From Pochonia chlamydosporia 170 (taxonomy: Eukaryota > Ascomycota > Sordariomycetes > Hypocreales > Clavicipitaceae), in the NCBI RefSeq assembly GCF_001653235.2, contig NC_035790.1:1116001-1180000 (forward strand): 64,000 bases of DNA, written 5' to 3'. Both the position numbers and the translations under genes were made by a program. The notes beneath the pieces were generated by a model, which saw nothing but the letters and a program-made list of their open reading frames with translations, did not search any database and was not told where the DNA came from. Position 1 is the stretch's first letter, and the number at the start of each line of letters is the position of its first letter. Below, in pieces: positions 19,747 to 34,045 of this stretch.

Positions 19747-22700
19747 ATGTCTGACGCAGATTATGACACGATCGCGAAGCTCCAGCGCGAGCGAGCTACT
19801 GGCAAGAAAAGTTCGCGCGCGCTGGATGCGTCATCTCAACGCACCGACGACAGAAGGCAGAAGCTCACGGACAGCGCGGATAATGAGTTGTATGAGCGTG
19901 ATGGGGGCGATAAATTTGCAGGATACCATACATCCCTCCCGATGGGGGATGATGATGAGGATATGGACGAGGACAACACCAGGAGACTTGTGGGCCAGTA
20001 TACGGCATCGCGAGACATGATTGATGAGTTTGCCAGGGGTAGCGGGGTTGAAGAAGATGATATTCTAGCAGGAAAAGGCGAAAAGAGCGGGCGCATCACC
20101 GATCGCGAGACCGACTATCAAAAACGTCGCTTTAACCGAGTCCTGACTCCTACGAGAGCCGATCCTTTCGCGGAGAACCGACAGGCCGGCGCTGCCGAAA
20201 ATGGCGCCACCTACCGGGAAATAATGGAGGCTCGCGAACTGGAGAAGGAGGAGGAACGCGTTCGACAGGCTATCCAAGCCAAGATGAACGGCGGCGAACA
20301 TGATGCCGACGCTCAACCGACCCTGAAAGACGTGGACAAAGAGAACGCGGAGGCTGGATCCACTGAAGCTGTTGCTGCAGGACGAAAGCGCAAGAAGAGA
20401 TGGGATGTATCCTCTACTGCGGCCGAAGAACAAACCCAGGATAAATCTGAAGAGGCGAAGCCAAAGCGCTCAAGATGGGATCAGGCGCCATCTATTGCAG
20501 GCGCAGAGGCTGTCAAGAAGCGCTCACGTTGGGACCAAGCTCCCACAGCGACGCCAATGGGTAACCAAGGACTGGCAACCCCAATGCATCCAACACAAAC
20601 TCCTGGTGCTTTGCCACCAACCTTTGGAACTGATGTTTCTGCCCGAAATCTCCCGCTCAGCGACGAGGAGCTGGACATGTTGCTCCCGGGTGAAAATGAA
20701 GGATACAAGATTTTGGAGCCACCCCCTGGATATGAACCTATTCGCGCTCCGGCACATAAGCTCATGGCAACCCCGGCCCCTGCAACGGGGTTCATGATGC
20801 AGGATCCAGATCAAGTGCGGCTGGGAGGAAAGCCGGTACCAGCGGAGCTTTCTGGTGTAGGAGATTTACAGTTTCTCAAGCCAGAGGATATGGCATACTT
20901 CGGCAAGCTCAACGATGGAGCGGATGAGAATGCCATGTCCGTGGAAGAGCTAAAGGAGCGCAAAATCATGAGACTCTTGCTCAAAATCAAGAACGGAACA
21001 CCGCCTATGAGAAAGACGGCCCTTCGACAAATTACAGACAATGCCAGGAACTTTGGTGCTGGAGCATTGTTTGCTCAGATTTTACCCCTCCTCATGGAGA
21101 AGTCACTAGAGGATCAAGAGCGACATCTTTTGGTCAAGGTTATTGACCGAATTCTCTACAAGTTGGACGACTTAGTTCGACCCTACGTTCACAGAATTCT
21201 CGTCGTCATTGAGCCACTGCTCATTGACCAAGACTATTACGCTCGAGTTGAAGGTCGTGAGATTATTTCCAATGTCGCCAAAGCCGCTGGTCTTGCCACC
21301 ATGATCAGCGTGATGCGGCCCGATATTGACCACCCTGATGAATACGTTCGAAATACAACCGCTAGAGCGTTCGCAGTTGTGGCGTCTGCTCTGACCATCC
21401 CAGCTTTGCTACCATTCCTGCGAGCTGTCTGCCGAAGCAAGAAATCATGGCACGCTAGACATACCGGTGTCAAGATTGTCCAGCAAATTGCCATTCTAAT
21501 GGGTTGCGCTGTTCTGCCTCATCTCAAAGGACTTGTTGAGTGCATCGCCCCCAACTTGAACGATGAGCAGACCAAAGTCAGAACCGTGACTAGTTTGGCC
21601 ATTGCTGCTTTGGCAGAGGCGTCCAACCCATATGGTATTGAAAGCTTCGATGATATTTTGAACCCTCTTTGGACAGGTGCTCGCAAGCAGCGCGGCAAGG
21701 GCCTTGCCGGTTTCCTCAAGGCCGTTGGATACATCATTCCTCTCATGGATGAAGAGTATGCCAATTACTACACAAGTCAGATCATGGAGATCCTGTTGCG
21801 AGAATTCTCTTCTCCAGACGAGGAGATGAAGAAAGTCGTCCTGAAGGTTGTGTCCCAGTGTGCAGGCACGGAAGGCGTTACTGCAGGCTATCTCAAGGAA
21901 CACGTCCTCGACGAATTCTTCAAGAGCTTTTGGGTTAGGCGAATGGCCCTCGACAAGCGCAATTATAAACAAGTTGTAGAAACTACTTTTGATATTGGAC
22001 AAAAAGTCGGCGTCAGCGAGATTCTAGAGAGAATCGTCAACAATCTCAAGGACGAAAGTGAGGCGTACCGCAAAATGACGGTCGAAACCACGGAGAAGAT
22101 TGTAGCGAGTCTCGGCGCTGCTGATATTGGTGAGCGCCTTGAGGAAAGACTTGTAGACGGTATCCTGCACGCATTCCAGGAACAGAGCGTTGAAGACGTT
22201 GTTATGCTCAACGGTTTCGGCTCTGTGGTCAACGCTCTAGGGACACGATGCAAGCCGTATCTGCCTCAGATTGTTGGCACCATTCGCTGGAGGTTGAACA
22301 ACAAGTCTGCCACTGTGCGGCAACAGGCGGCCGATCTCATCTCGCGAATCGCCATGGTTATGCAGCAGTGTGGTGAAGACGCCCTCATGGGAGAGCTCGG
22401 CATCATTCTGTACGAGTACCTCGGTGAAGAGTATCCCGAAGTCCTTGGATCCATCTTGGGCGCTCTGCGATCCATCGTCACAGTCGTGGGTATCAGTCAA
22501 ATGCAGCCTCCCATCAAGGACCTGCTGCCTCGTCTGACGCCCATTCTCCGCAATCGCCACGAAAAGGTCCAGGAAAACACCATCGATCTGGTGGGACGTA
22601 TTGCGGATCGTGGGCCAGAGAGCGTCAACGCGCGTGAATGGATGCGAATCTGCTTCGAACTGCTGGACATGCTCAAAGCTCACAAGAAGGGTATCCGGCG

Positions 22701-23382
22701 AGCAGCCAACAACACCTTTGGTTTCATCGCCAAAGCCATTGGTCCCCAAGATGTCCTTGCAACACTATTAAACAACCTTCGTGTCCAGGAGCGTCAATCC
22801 CGAGTCAACACCGCCGTCGCAATCGGTATTGTCGCAGAGACTTGTGCCCCGTTCACAGTCCTCCCAGCCCTCATGAACGAGTACCGCGTCCCGGAGCTCA
22901 ACGTCCAAAACGGCGTGCTCAAATCCCTCTCCTTCCTGTTCGAATATATTGGCGAAATGGCAAAGGATTACGTCTACGCCGTGACACCGCTCCTTGAAGA
23001 TGCCCTCATCGACAGAGACCAAGTCCACCGACAAACCGCCGCCTCTGTCGTCAAACACATTGCCCTCGGCGTAATCGGACTCGGCTGCGAAGACGCCATG
23101 GTCCATCTCCTCAACCTCCTCTTCCCCAATCTCTTCGAAACGAGTCCCCACGTCATCGACCGTATTATCGAAGCTGTCGAAGCTATCAGAATGGCCGTCG
23201 GGCCAGGCGTCGTCCTCAACTACGTCTGGGCAGGTCTCTTCCATCCTGCCCGCAAGGTCCGCACACCCTACTGGAGGCTCTACAACGATGCCTATGTCCA
23301 GGGCGCGGATGCCATGGTCCCCTATTACCCGAATTTGGATGAGGAGAAGATTGATAGACCGGAATTGGCGATTGTCCTGTAA
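19747..23382 (+). CDS. hsh155: U2 snRNP component HSH155/SF3B1 homologue (1211 aa, intronless)
   Basis: Largest subunit of SF3b, which clamps the U2-branch-site helix and is the target of pladienolide-type inhibitors. The N terminus is shorter than in human SF3B1 (about 1300 residues) but carries the U2AF-ligand motifs: KKRWDV (Trp 219), RSRWDQAP (Trp 244) and RSRWDQAP (Trp 262). The segment [26 protein letters not shown] near 305-335 matches the p14-binding region. From about 420 to the end the protein is a continuous HEAT-repeat superhelix, including the conserved [44 protein letters not shown] part and the closing [21 protein letters not shown]. No intron is needed. The start ATG opens [13 protein letters not shown]. 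Many open frames on the other strand are shadows. Confidence 0.97.
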   Translation: MSDADYDTIAKLQRERATGKKSSRALDASSQRTDDRRQKLTDSADNELYERDGGDKFAGYHTSLPMGDDDEDMDEDNTRRLVGQYTASRDMIDEFARGSGVEEDDILAGKGEKSGRITDRETDYQKRRFNRVLTPTRADPFAENRQAGAAENGATYREIMEARELEKEEERVRQAIQAKMNGGEHDADAQPTLKDVDKENAEAGSTEAVAAGRKRKKRWDVSSTAAEEQTQDKSEEAKPKRSRWDQAPSIAGAEAVKKRSRWDQAPTATPMGNQGLATPMHPTQTPGALPPTFGTDVSARNLPLSDEELDMLLPGENEGYKILEPPPGYEPIRAPAHKLMATPAPATGFMMQDPDQVRLGGKPVPAELSGVGDLQFLKPEDMAYFGKLNDGADENAMSVEELKERKIMRLLLKIKNGTPPMRKTALRQITDNARNFGAGALFAQILPLLMEKSLEDQERHLLVKVIDRILYKLDDLVRPYVHRILVVIEPLLIDQDYYARVEGREIISNVAKAAGLATMISVMRPDIDHPDEYVRNTTARAFAVVASALTIPALLPFLRAVCRSKKSWHARHTGVKIVQQIAILMGCAVLPHLKGLVECIAPNLNDEQTKVRTVTSLAIAALAEASNPYGIESFDDILNPLWTGARKQRGKGLAGFLKAVGYIIPLMDEEYANYYTSQIMEILLREFSSPDEEMKKVVLKVVSQCAGTEGVTAGYLKEHVLDEFFKSFWVRRMALDKRNYKQVVETTFDIGQKVGVSEILERIVNNLKDESEAYRKMTVETTEKIVASLGAADIGERLEERLVDGILHAFQEQSVEDVVMLNGFGSVVNALGTRCKPYLPQIVGTIRWRLNNKSATVRQQAADLISRIAMVMQQCGEDALMGELGIILYEYLGEEYPEVLGSILGALRSIVTVVGISQMQPPIKDLLPRLTPILRNRHEKVQENTIDLVGRIADRGPESVNAREWMRICFELLDMLKAHKKGIRRAANNTFGFIAKAIGPQDVLATLLNNLRVQERQSRVNTAVAIGIVAETCAPFTVLPALMNEYRVPELNVQNGVLKSLSFLFEYIGEMAKDYVYAVTPLLEDALIDRDQVHRQTAASVVKHIALGVIGLGCEDAMVHLLNLLFPNLFETSPHVIDRIIEAVEAIRMAVGPGVVLNYVWAGLFHPARKVRTPYWRLYNDAYVQGADAMVPYYPNLDEEKIDRPELAIVL

Positions 23383-26300
23383 GGAGGGATTATGTTTACT
23401 ACTTGAACGTCGCTGGGACTGCGAAAAATGGGATTGGGTGTATAATTGGTGCTTTTGCAGGCCGTTTTTTCTACTTTGTTGGGGATATCTTTATCAATTG
23501 TAATGCTGTAGAAGGTGAAATGGCTTGCGGGAGCATTTGATGCACAAGAGGCGTTTATTATTATATTTTGCTACATAGCCTGAATTGTACTATTGTTGAC
23601 TCATTCAACACTGACTGTGAGGTCTATTCTTTCGTTTCGGTTGATGGACGGGACGGCATGGGCTTCACTTCAATGTTCGTCTTGGAGTTGGGCTGTTCTT
23701 TGCTGGGACTTTTACTTGACGTAAGGAACTATCATCTAGATAGCGGGTTTATTCCTTTGTTCATGAGCTTCTTACTGATGATTGAGGTTTGTAGCTCCAC
23801 GATGTTAAGTCGCAGCAGTCGGGTTTCTCATGATTATTTGCAGATCAAGACGATGACCAGCTAGTTCATCGCTACCCAGCTGCTGCCAATCTGTTCTACA
23901 ATCTCATCACATCCGGTAACTAACATCTACAGTACTCGCTGAGGCAGAGCAGAACAACCGTCAATCTCAACGCGTAAACCACATTTCCACCACCACAACC
24001 ATACCAACGACATATATGCCCACACTGATTCACATTCAGCTTCATTCTTGATCGCCACCATTCTCGCTCCTTCCTCATCCACCATCCTGCCCAGACATTC
24101 ATTCACAAAGATTCCCAGCACAGCCCAGCCCACATCAACAATCACAAGCCCCCCCTATCGCCGTGTCCGCGAAAATAAAAGCATCGACGTCATGACTTAC
24201 TTGTGAATACCTCACCAGGTCCAAGTCGCACAAGACACGCATTGGTCTTTGCCCACGGAGGCACAGAGCAGCCAAATTCACGAGCGCCAGCTCCACCGGA
24301 AAAAGCCTTACCAAGCTCCTCATGCTGCCCTGCTCGAATAGCCCTAGTCGTACAGCGAGCCAGTCTTCCTCGTGGTCATGCCGGCAGTGCTACGGAGTGC
24401 CCATTCTACCTACCCCTTTGTCTCACCGTCGTCATGGTTGAGGTCACTGGGCATGTCGCTGACCTCTTCGTTTTCCTCCTGGCTCATGTCTCACACGCCC
24501 CTCCTTCTGTGCTTATTCCCTCACAAGTCCTGCGGTCTTGGTTCGTTGAGAAGCCATTTTGCAGCATGCAAGGAAATGGAGGTCAGCTTCTGGTTCAACT
24601 CTGTTTACGGGGCTGGTTGTTGCAATAGCATATGCGTCTGCTTTTCCAAAGTACATGTGCAAATGTTGTTGCTCCTGTGTGAAAGAGAACACGATGAACA
24701 GAAGTCCCGTGCTCCAGCCGGAGGTGTGAAAGACACCAGGGGTGTTACTCTGCCCTCTGATGTGCTGGCAGCAACACCCGAGCCGCTGGATCGGAGTAAT
24801 TCCCACCAGACTTCCATCTTGTCGGCTCGATGAAGGGGAAGTCAGTGTCCGGAAGGCGCTCCGGTCGGTGAGAAACAACACAGGGTTAGTGGCTTGTTCC
24901 TGTCTGAGGCGGAGGTTGGATGAAGGTAAGGGTAGTGTCAGCAACTGATACATGGCAATGACAACAGGAAGTGATAAGTGTGGCGATATTTGAATGTACT
25001 TTGTGTCTGTTGCAGCCGCGCATTTCCGTGGTATGAAGATAGTCGTGTTGACCACCTCGTCCAATGAGCCTACCTATGGGAAGAACCATTGATCCTCAGC
25101 GACGGCATGGCTAGTAGTAGACTGAAACTGAGTCTCCGCAACAGGCATGGTGTTTTCAAAGCACTGCGCATCTTGAAGTGCCAACTGGACGCTGCGAGAA
25201 TTCGACTGGAAGTTGTAACTTGGACTTCGGACAGTTCCGCGCAATTTGCTGTTGCGTGTGTCTTGTCAACCACACACATGATATTACCGGATAACATGTA
25301 CATACCTTTACCATACAAATGGCTCACTGGGCAATCCACATTACTCTCTAGTGCACAATCACGCTCCGTAATACATGGTGTGAGGCGTTTCCGAAGTTTC
25401 TCGCATAGTTGTTGTTATGCAAGGTGGACGAGAGACCACTGTTTTCGGTATGTTCTTTTTGTTCTTTTTGTATGCATGTCTTCAGTCCCGTTCGACCCAG
25501 ATGAAGACGTAGCCCATGCGTTTACGTGCGATAGATGGAATTATAATATTACACATCGCGATCATCACGCGAATCTCGCTTTTTGAGGTTGCCAAATTTC
25601 CTTTGGGCCGTTCGGTCATCGCCAGCTAAATGCCAAGGGCCATCTATGACGCTGGAATGTGCCCTGTAAGTGGCCGTCTTACTCTCTCGTCCAATCCAAG
25701 GGGGAGACCTCAGACCTACAATCACAATACGTGTACATGCGCAGTGTTCTGTGCTTTGAATCACGGAACGGAAGTTTGGGGTCAGATTAGGTGTCAGCTC
25801 AACGTGGTGTGCCTGTCAAGACCACTCAAGACCTGGCTGAGCATACGCGAGAGACATGACGCCAAGACACAGGATACGATCTTGTAGGACATGATCGATT
25901 TGCTCAATCTGTTTAAAGGAAAGAATCTGATGGTACGGAGTACGCCATTGGATTCTGAAAAGAGAAGCATTCTCTTCCATCCCATCTGCATCCAGGAGAC
26001 GCAGTTACTGGCTATTGTAGGGGGTGTGAGGTTTGACGGTTGTGCCTCTATAATTTACCACCAAATTCTGTGAATACTCTGCTTTTCCGCAACTGTATTC
26101 ACATTTCACACTTCTTTGTTGTCATTTATCGGCAAGATGTTTTTGGAAGTTGAGCACAACCGCGCCCGCCAAAACCCACGCTCCTCCGCGTGAGGCGCAA
26201 CGCCGCCGCCATGTCTCGGCGATTCTGCGGGACGTTCAATTATGCCTGTTCTTAGGCAGCGAAGCTCTCTTTCGTCGTCAATGGTCAGAGAAAAAAAGCT

Positions 26301-26443
26301 TGTTTCTGACTGACAACAGGCTAAGAGGCGTGGCTGCGTTGGATTTGTGAAGACGAGCGGCGAAGGGAAAAAGAAACGTTCATGAATATCATAATTCGAC
26401 TCAATCGCGCCAAGACTACTGCAACGGTGTCCAGACAACCACC

Positions 26444-26466
26444 AAAAAAAAAAAAAAAAAAAAAAA
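26444..26466. repeat. Poly(A) run of 23
   Basis: Twenty-three uninterrupted A follow agacaaccacc and precede gggcccaataaacc. No flanking target-site duplication or element body was recognised. Confidence 0.95.
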
Positions 26467-29130
26467 GGGCCCAATAAACCTAGAATTTCCTCATCGCGGT
26501 CTGCAAGATCCTACCAAAAGTGAAATATGATTTTCCTCTTGCGTAGGTTGAGCTTGATGCCCCTTCGTGTTAGCTAGGTCAACCAGCAACGATGCATGCA
26601 AGTTTTCGGGAAGTCGTCAACTGGGTCATTGCAAACCAGTCTGGTCTGGTCTGGTATCGGGCAGTGACCAGAATGGTATGCCGCAATCCAGCTTCGGCAA
26701 CGAGTCAGAGCAAAGCTCAATCCATGAATCCCATGAGCAACAGTCCCGATAGTTGTGGTCTCTCCCATTTGCCTTTGTGGGCCAAGTGGCGTGTGTGCTT
26801 TGGCACCATGAAAATTCCTGTGAGACACATGGTGTCCGCCAAGTAAAAGAAGCAACAAACTTGGCTTTCCGCCCCCTGGTGGCCCCTTGTTGGCATTGGG
26901 ACTCTTGCCAAGCCGCTCAACCAGTCGCTTGTTGTCCTGTCGCCTGTTTGGGGCCTACGAAATGCAGGAAAGGAATATGGAGGACGGGGTGCTCCGTCCT
27001 CAAATCAATGATTCAAAGGCGGTCTTGAACAATGAGGGAGACGAAAGCTTTTCCCCTGTGTCCAAACTCAGCAAGGTACCTAAAGGCCAAATTGGGTATT
27101 GGCTATGCTTTGCTGCACCATACCGCCAGCGCTTTTCCCGAGAACCGAAGCTCACGGTGGCAATGTTACCATTCGAATATTGATGCCAAGCGGCAATGTG
27201 ATCTGGCTGACGAAGTAGCTGGAGCTCCGCAGCTTGTGAGAAGCCTTGGGTGCCGTCGGTATGTTTATCACTCCGCCTTGTCCTTTCCAACGTCCCCGCG
27301 GTTGCTGGTGCCTACCCTATATCATCCACTTGCGGCATATGTCTCGGAATGTGGCTTCTGCAGTTTGAATGTTGTCTATCCATGATCATGGATCATCAAC
27401 TGTCGGGGCAGCTGGCTCATATGCAGATGATGTATCTATTGAACTGGGAGAGTCTTCGTTACATCTTGTTGCCCAAAATAGATTTTAGAGATCTGACCTC
27501 CGGAGCAGGCCGCAGCGGGTTGCGGAGAAGTTGTCAGGCCAAGCTTTGATCGTCACTCTCCAACAAGACGTTTAGAACGGCAACAGAACCTGAAGATCAT
27601 GTTGATCTTTGTTGGCACGTGCTTTGGATATCAGTGAGTTGAGATCTCTATCCACGGAAATGTGACAGACCAACAACCATAAAACACAATATATGTTCTC
27701 CGTATGGCGCCTGCATATTCGACACGGCTATCATTCAAAATCGCGCCAGGCCAACGGGGTGTGAGTGGCATGATTTGGCCTCGAAAGTTGAAGCAGACTT
27801 CCCCGGAACAGGCGACTTCGCCACACTTCATGCGGCAAATGTCAACATGTCTGCGTGACCTCGTTCTGACCTCGGGATGCACCAGCACCATCAAGTTCGA
27901 CATCGGAATAGTGCTATTGGATTGTTCGACCTTCGGCAATTGTATTCAGCTGGCGCAGCGAGCCACCAGTGTATCCGTGTAGCCAACACTCCGACACAGC
28001 CACACAATGAATGTTGTAGGAAACAATTGCCCAGGCACAGGCTGCATGCAGTTTAAGGCGCACAACATATTCCAGGCGGGCTACAGCGCAGCATCACAGG
28101 TACGACTTTGAAGTACGTACAAGCACCAGACCCGCTTTGGCTTTGGGAAACGCACTCAATGGCAACAGTCGTGGCTCGTGGAGGTTGAGTGCATAGCCAC
28201 CAGTGAATTTGTGTCCGAGGAACAGCAGATCTGTGGTTGACCACCATGCCATATGGCAACTCTGATGAATTGTGCCACTTGCTGATCAAAGCATGCGGGC
28301 AATATGTCGACCGAAAACAACAATAACCTCAAGCCCTTGGCACGCAATGTGCATGAGGTGGTTCGCGGGGCCGTGCGTAGATGAGATGCCCCATCCACAC
28401 CAAGAGCACCTGCAGATTGCCTCATCAGACCCCTTCTTCTTAAATGAGATAACCCTTGTTGGACGGCTTTTTCTCGTCGTAATTAAACGTATGTATGTGA
28501 TGAGATACCAAAGCTCATTGACAAACCCAGCTAGTTTAGAAGCCACACGACAACCTAAAAGAGCAGAAACAAAAAGAAATGATGACCCAAGGGTTGGGGG
28601 TGACGGGTGATTGGTTATGCGGTTCCACCTTGGACAGATTATTTCCAACAACTGCCGTCGAGTTCACCCTGTCAAACCTGTGCGTTGACTGGCAGTTGTG
28701 TCCATGGATGGGTAAACGTGATCAAGAACGGTGGAACGACAGGCATAAGGTGTTGACTATACCATTTTCGGGCCCGCAAAGAGGAATGCCATAGGAGTTT
28801 TGGAGTATTATTTGGCGGGTAATTTGAGGCAAACAACCCTTGTCCAGCAGTAGTGTAATTAACTACTTGTACAGTGCAAGATGCGATTGTGGAGGCGCCT
28901 GGTGGCTTGACTGAACTTTTGGCGTCGGCCGACTGCTATCCCGAAGGAATCAGACGTAGATCGGGGTTTTCGAGCTTTAATCAATAGCAGGTGGAAAGCG
29001 AGGTTGTTCCAGCTCTGTCGACAAGCAAGGAATCGAACTGCGGCGAAGTTGCAATTCGTGAACTATTCGGTTTGGTGGCGTTTGTTGTCAACGTGCTTCA
29101 GATTACTAGAAACCGAACATTGGAAAGATG

Positions 29131-29156
29131 AAAAAAAAAAAAAAAAAAAAAAAAAA
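29131..29156. repeat. Poly(A) run of 26
   Basis: Twenty-six uninterrupted A follow ggaaagatg and precede gaacatgcgg. The flanks do not resemble those of the other two homopolymers in this region. Confidence 0.95.
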
Positions 29157-31385
29157 GAACATGCGGAGAGATGATGAAAATTGTCATGTAGCACCGGGCG
29201 GAAAGCGGTTATGGGACTCATCGGGAAGGAACACTTGCATCAAAATGAGCTCCTGCTCATCCAAGGGATCGGGTGTGGCAGGAACGCGTTTACCGTTGGG
29301 TTGAATGGCGGCTGCCCTTGATTTCTTTTGCCAACCTGGTTGGCCAAAGTCGACAACTGCTCCACATACGCTAGAGCCACTGCCGGCAACGGCACCGCCT
29401 CGTCGGGATGTGTAGTTAGCGTGCCAAGGAGTGTGTCAATCGATCCCATGCAGAAGAGTGGAGCTTTTACCCCAGATTAGCGCGTTTCAAAAGGCCCAAT
29501 TAAGACTAGAGCACTACTATGATGTCAAGTCTGGCTTAGCGTAATGGCTCGATTGAGATTGAGATGTGTGTGTAGGAAATGACCATTTCTTGACACTATC
29601 CATCATTCAAGAAGTCGTTGCGAAAGCGGTAAGGAAATAGCTCGAAAATGCATCAGAAGACCAATCGACAAAGAAAAGAAAACGCTTCCCAATTGTGAAT
29701 TTAACAGCACACCATTATTTGATCAGCACCAACTTCTGTTGCCGTGCATAAACAGCAGGATGCCCTGTAGCAGGGTGAGTGAGGTGGTTCAGAAAGAAAG
29801 AGGTTGCAGATGACACCAGACGGAGTTGGACAATGTTACCCAGACCTCCGTATTTGATACGAAGTTGAAGCCTCGCTGGTCGACGGGGAGCCAACCTTCC
29901 TGTGATGACAGCAACTTGGGTTGGGTCTTTTGGATGGGTGGCATCCGCGAGTAAGTTGCTGCGGGCTATTCACTCCCAGTGCCCAGGAACGTCCCAAGAT
30001 ACACAAAGATTTTGCGGGCGGCGTGGGGGCATGTCGTCTTGAGGACATAAGTGGCATGTCTAAGAGGCCCATTTCGAAAGGAGGAGACAGACGGCCAACA
30101 TGGCTTGTGTTGGTGGGCCGGTGGGGTTCAAATGTTCAGATGTTGTTCGTGGCCATTGGCACCAGCATTCCCGCCAATATTTGAACCTTGACATGTTCAA
30201 TGTGTTGACATATCCAGTTCATAATCCGTGCATACACGTATCCTCTGCTTGCCCGACCCGACCCAAGCACCGAAACTACGGCCGAGTTGACTCCCGTGCG
30301 AATGTTGGCCACAGACCATTCGTCTGGCACCACCAATAGGACTCCTTTCCTTCTTTCCTTCCGTCTTCTTTTTTGCATGTGCTTGTTTGTCTTTGCAGCT
30401 ATTCTGGCTAGCCGGTCATGCCCATTCCGTCCTCGGAGAATGCATTTCACACCGCCCGGAAAGACACCAACATGTGCAGCCATATCTGTAGGTGAGTTTC
30501 CAGCCATTCAACGTCCACACAATGGGCGAGACGGGCGTCCCCGCAACTAGCATTACGGTAAAGTTGTGGAGGGATGACGATTTAACTAAGGGAGCATGCG
30601 GTCACTGCCAAGCCGGCACATGGGCATTAGCCTGCCAACCTGACTGTGAAGCCAGCAGCACTGAGGTTGAAGAAAGGTTGCCATGATGGAGATTGGCATT
30701 GTGTCGCAGCTGGAAGTGGTGGAGTTTATGAATTTGACCCTTGTGCAATGTCTGTGAATTGCCAGAGCAGTTGCTTCAAGTGAAAACAACCAGATAACTC
30801 TGCACCAGCAAAGAAGGAAGACTTGGGCCAGTGTTTCAGAATCCGCATGTAATTCTTAATCGTCGTAGGTAAATCACCAAGACGTAAATCATATGTTCAT
30901 ACTTTGATGCTCTTGACCCATAGTATTTGTTAGCCATAACACTCGCACCTTAGAAATGGGAATTGTTATGAAGAAGCACCCGCATCAACAGATCCCCAAC
31001 GGCTATCACGGCAACCCTAGAGACGTGAAATGCTTTGAGCTAAAGTTGAGAGATTATTCTTTCTTCTGGCTTCTGCAATCGTATTGCCAGGACGTTGTCC
31101 TGGGCTCCTGACATTGTGACGTGTTTTGCGATAGTGCACGTCCCCAGCTGCTGGTTGAATCGTATCTTTGGTGAAGCAGAGCCCACTTTCGTGTGATCCA
31201 AACCCCTATCAACATCGTCATAGGCTCAGAGTTTGAGTTCCTTTGCGGATCACTGGTTGGGATTGCACTACCTCGGATAGGTTCACCTCAAATATTTGAC
31301 CAGAGAAAACTGATTACGACATGAAGTAGACTTCAGACCGAATGGTTGTTAGACTCATAAGCATTAGCACTGGGGGTCGCAGACC

Positions 31386-31407
31386 TTTTTTTTTTTTTTT
31401 TTTTTTT
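31386..31407. repeat. Poly(T) run of 22
   Basis: Twenty-two uninterrupted T lie between gcagacc and aaatcgtcg. It is opposite in orientation to the A runs at 26444 and 29131. Confidence 0.95.
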
Positions 31408-34045
31408 AAATCGTCGTTCTTTCCTGGGCCTAGTCCGTAGCAGTCTTGCTCCAACATGTCAGGATTGAGGCTGGCTTCAGATATGTGCGAGTCCCATGAC
31501 AACTTTGCTTTGATGTTGACAAGTTAACGGTCGAACGGCCACTGCAACGGAACGCAGGGACCACTGAGCAAAGATGGCAATGGTCGAGTTTCCTGTTCTC
31601 CGAGCTGGCTTTGTCACGATGCTTGCTTTGTCCTCCAGCAAACGAAAGAGGGCCATTCACATCTTCAACGCCTCGTCTTGGCCATACGTCACTCCCAGCA
31701 CGGGCTGTTGGTTGCATGGGAACTGGCGCCGCCCTGTGATGTCAGTCATGCCACCCAGCCCAAAGTTGTGAGTATTGTTCCGTTGATACGAATGGAGAAC
31801 TTGCTAGCAAGTGCTCCGTATTGCCTTGAATTTTAGTGAGAATCGGCTGTGGCAACCTGGTATCCCGTGCGTAATATGACACACCAACAGCTCTTGCTGA
31901 ATTTAGATTCCTCGCTTCCCTGTCTCTGCTCAAGGTGGAGGATTCCTGTGGTTGAGGTCGTGCCTGTCTCAATTACGGATTGAATGGCAATTGAAGAGAC
32001 TTTGTCCACAACTCCATCCTGGGCAGCGCCAACAGGGCCACTTGGGTCGCCACCCCCGCCTCCGTACCAATCAATTCCGCTCCCTAACTGCCATCCTTTC
32101 CGTCATGCCTTTCACCTGGTGTCTTTGGCTGAGTTCTGCGTCTGGTCTTGCAGCTGCATCTGCCATGTCTGCCAGTCCACATTCGAGCTTGCCTTTAGTT
32201 GTCCCACTTCCGTGGGCCATCCCCTGTTGGCCGCCCCGTTCACCTTACGTCAGGGCTATCTCTGGAGAGGTCCACTACAACAACCCCCCCAACAGACCGC
32301 GGCACAAACTCGCCGCCTGCTTACGGGTGTGAGACCGCTGTGTGAATGGAGCCTTTTGCCCAAGAACAGAGTCCGTCTGTTGGAAGTACCAACTCAACCA
32401 GCATCCAGCGATGGAGCAGATGGCTCCCTTGAATTTGAATCGCGGGATGTCTTGAGACAGGAGTGTTGCTGATGCTTGTCAGCAGACACTGACCGCAGGA
32501 CATTGTTGGTTATCTGGTCGGTGGATTTGGACCAAGAAACGTCTGGAGCCTAGCTATCTGTGGAGGGCCAGGTGAGCTTATAGCACTGCGCGAAGCCGAG
32601 CAAAACCATAGCTACCTTGCTACCAAAAGTAGTCGTTGGCTGGGACAGGAAAAGCAAAGGCAACCCGCGTCACCCACAACACTGCCATGGCAGAAACGAG
32701 AAACAGGCGGCACATGTGCTGGTATGTCCCACCTTGTGTGAAACGGTGAAATAGGCGCAAATGGGTATTTCCTCCGCCATGTCCTCGGTTCAGACTCTCC
32801 CGGCGCCGCTGTATCCATTTGGCTCTTTGTGGCGTCGAGTGGTCGCCGTTTGTGCCTTTCTCTGGTTGTCCTTGCAGTGCGAGTCGACCACTAGGACATT
32901 TGAAGCGTGGAGTGGTGGGCCCTAACGACTCTCACTGAGAAGACAGGACAGGTCTGGTTGCAAGCATTGCCAAGCTAGCAAGGTAGACATGTTGAGAATT
33001 GGGTGCCTAGCCAGCAAAGCCAAGACTCTTTCGAAGCTTGTCTGTGTGCTTTGCGTTGTGTATTGAAGGGGCGAAGACGTCCGAAGTACTGGGTAGGGTC
33101 CTGGCTACAACAGCCTGCCATGTGAGTGGTACCAGACAGTTTTGGAACAAGGTCAACGGCACTTTTTTGCTATGAAAAAGTGTTGTTGATGCATGGAACG
33201 CCGTCGTTTCGGATTTCTCGAGGTAGCACCTTCCTTCGCCTAGCATAGAGTTGCAAAAGCCAGGCTCTTTTGCAGACAACATGGTAGGCGGAAAGGGGCG
33301 GCAGAATTTTGCTGGCATGATAGAAGGAAGGAGCCAGGCAAGAGTAACCTGATGGGGTCAACTGGTACCAACGTTGAGCCAAGCAACTTCAAGCAGAAAC
33401 AATCAATCAAGCACCAGCTAGGCTAAGCTAGCAAGCCACGCATCCAATGCATGCAACACTCATGTACCCGCATTCTCTGCTGGGTGTGACAACGCCATCC
33501 TGTACACTTCCGTTGTCCGTTGCCGTTGCCCGTCACCCCCGTGCTTGCTCTCTGGTCTGGTACGTGCAAGACAGAGAGAGCGAACATTGAATGGACCAAG
33601 TCATGTCCATCAATTGACAACGATGCCTGGCAACTTGATGGGCGATGGCAAAAGATGGCTTTTTTGGCGTGCACGGCGACAGCCCCGACGATAACTCGCA
33701 GACCCTGTCTGCATGATCCCGCCCAGCAGCGCCCACTCGCCCACTCACCCACAGACACACAGACACACACCATCTTATCGAGCTCAAATGGTTCTTGTTC
33801 ATGGTTTCTCTTTTAGTTGCGCTTGTGGACTTGTTGCCATGTCCCAAGACTGACTCAGCTCATCAAATAACATCAAATAATGCATTCCGTCTTGCAAGCC
33901 CAATGCCTTTGAGGGACAATGATAGTGGCGAGTAAATGTCTCCCAACATTGAGGCAGTCTGCTGACTGCAGACCGACTTGGTTTCTTACTGACGTTTCAT
34001 CCATAGTCAAGTATCTCGTCGTAGCCGAAGTCACGGCCCTCTGAG

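Noticed and set aside
21496..22749. Long minus-strand frames over 168-170 codons
   Set aside because: They are antisense to the HSH155 HEAT repeats and reflect its codon bias.
24513..25064. 183-codon minus-strand frame
   Set aside because: No domain, overlapped by an equally long plus-strand frame, no splice or promoter support.
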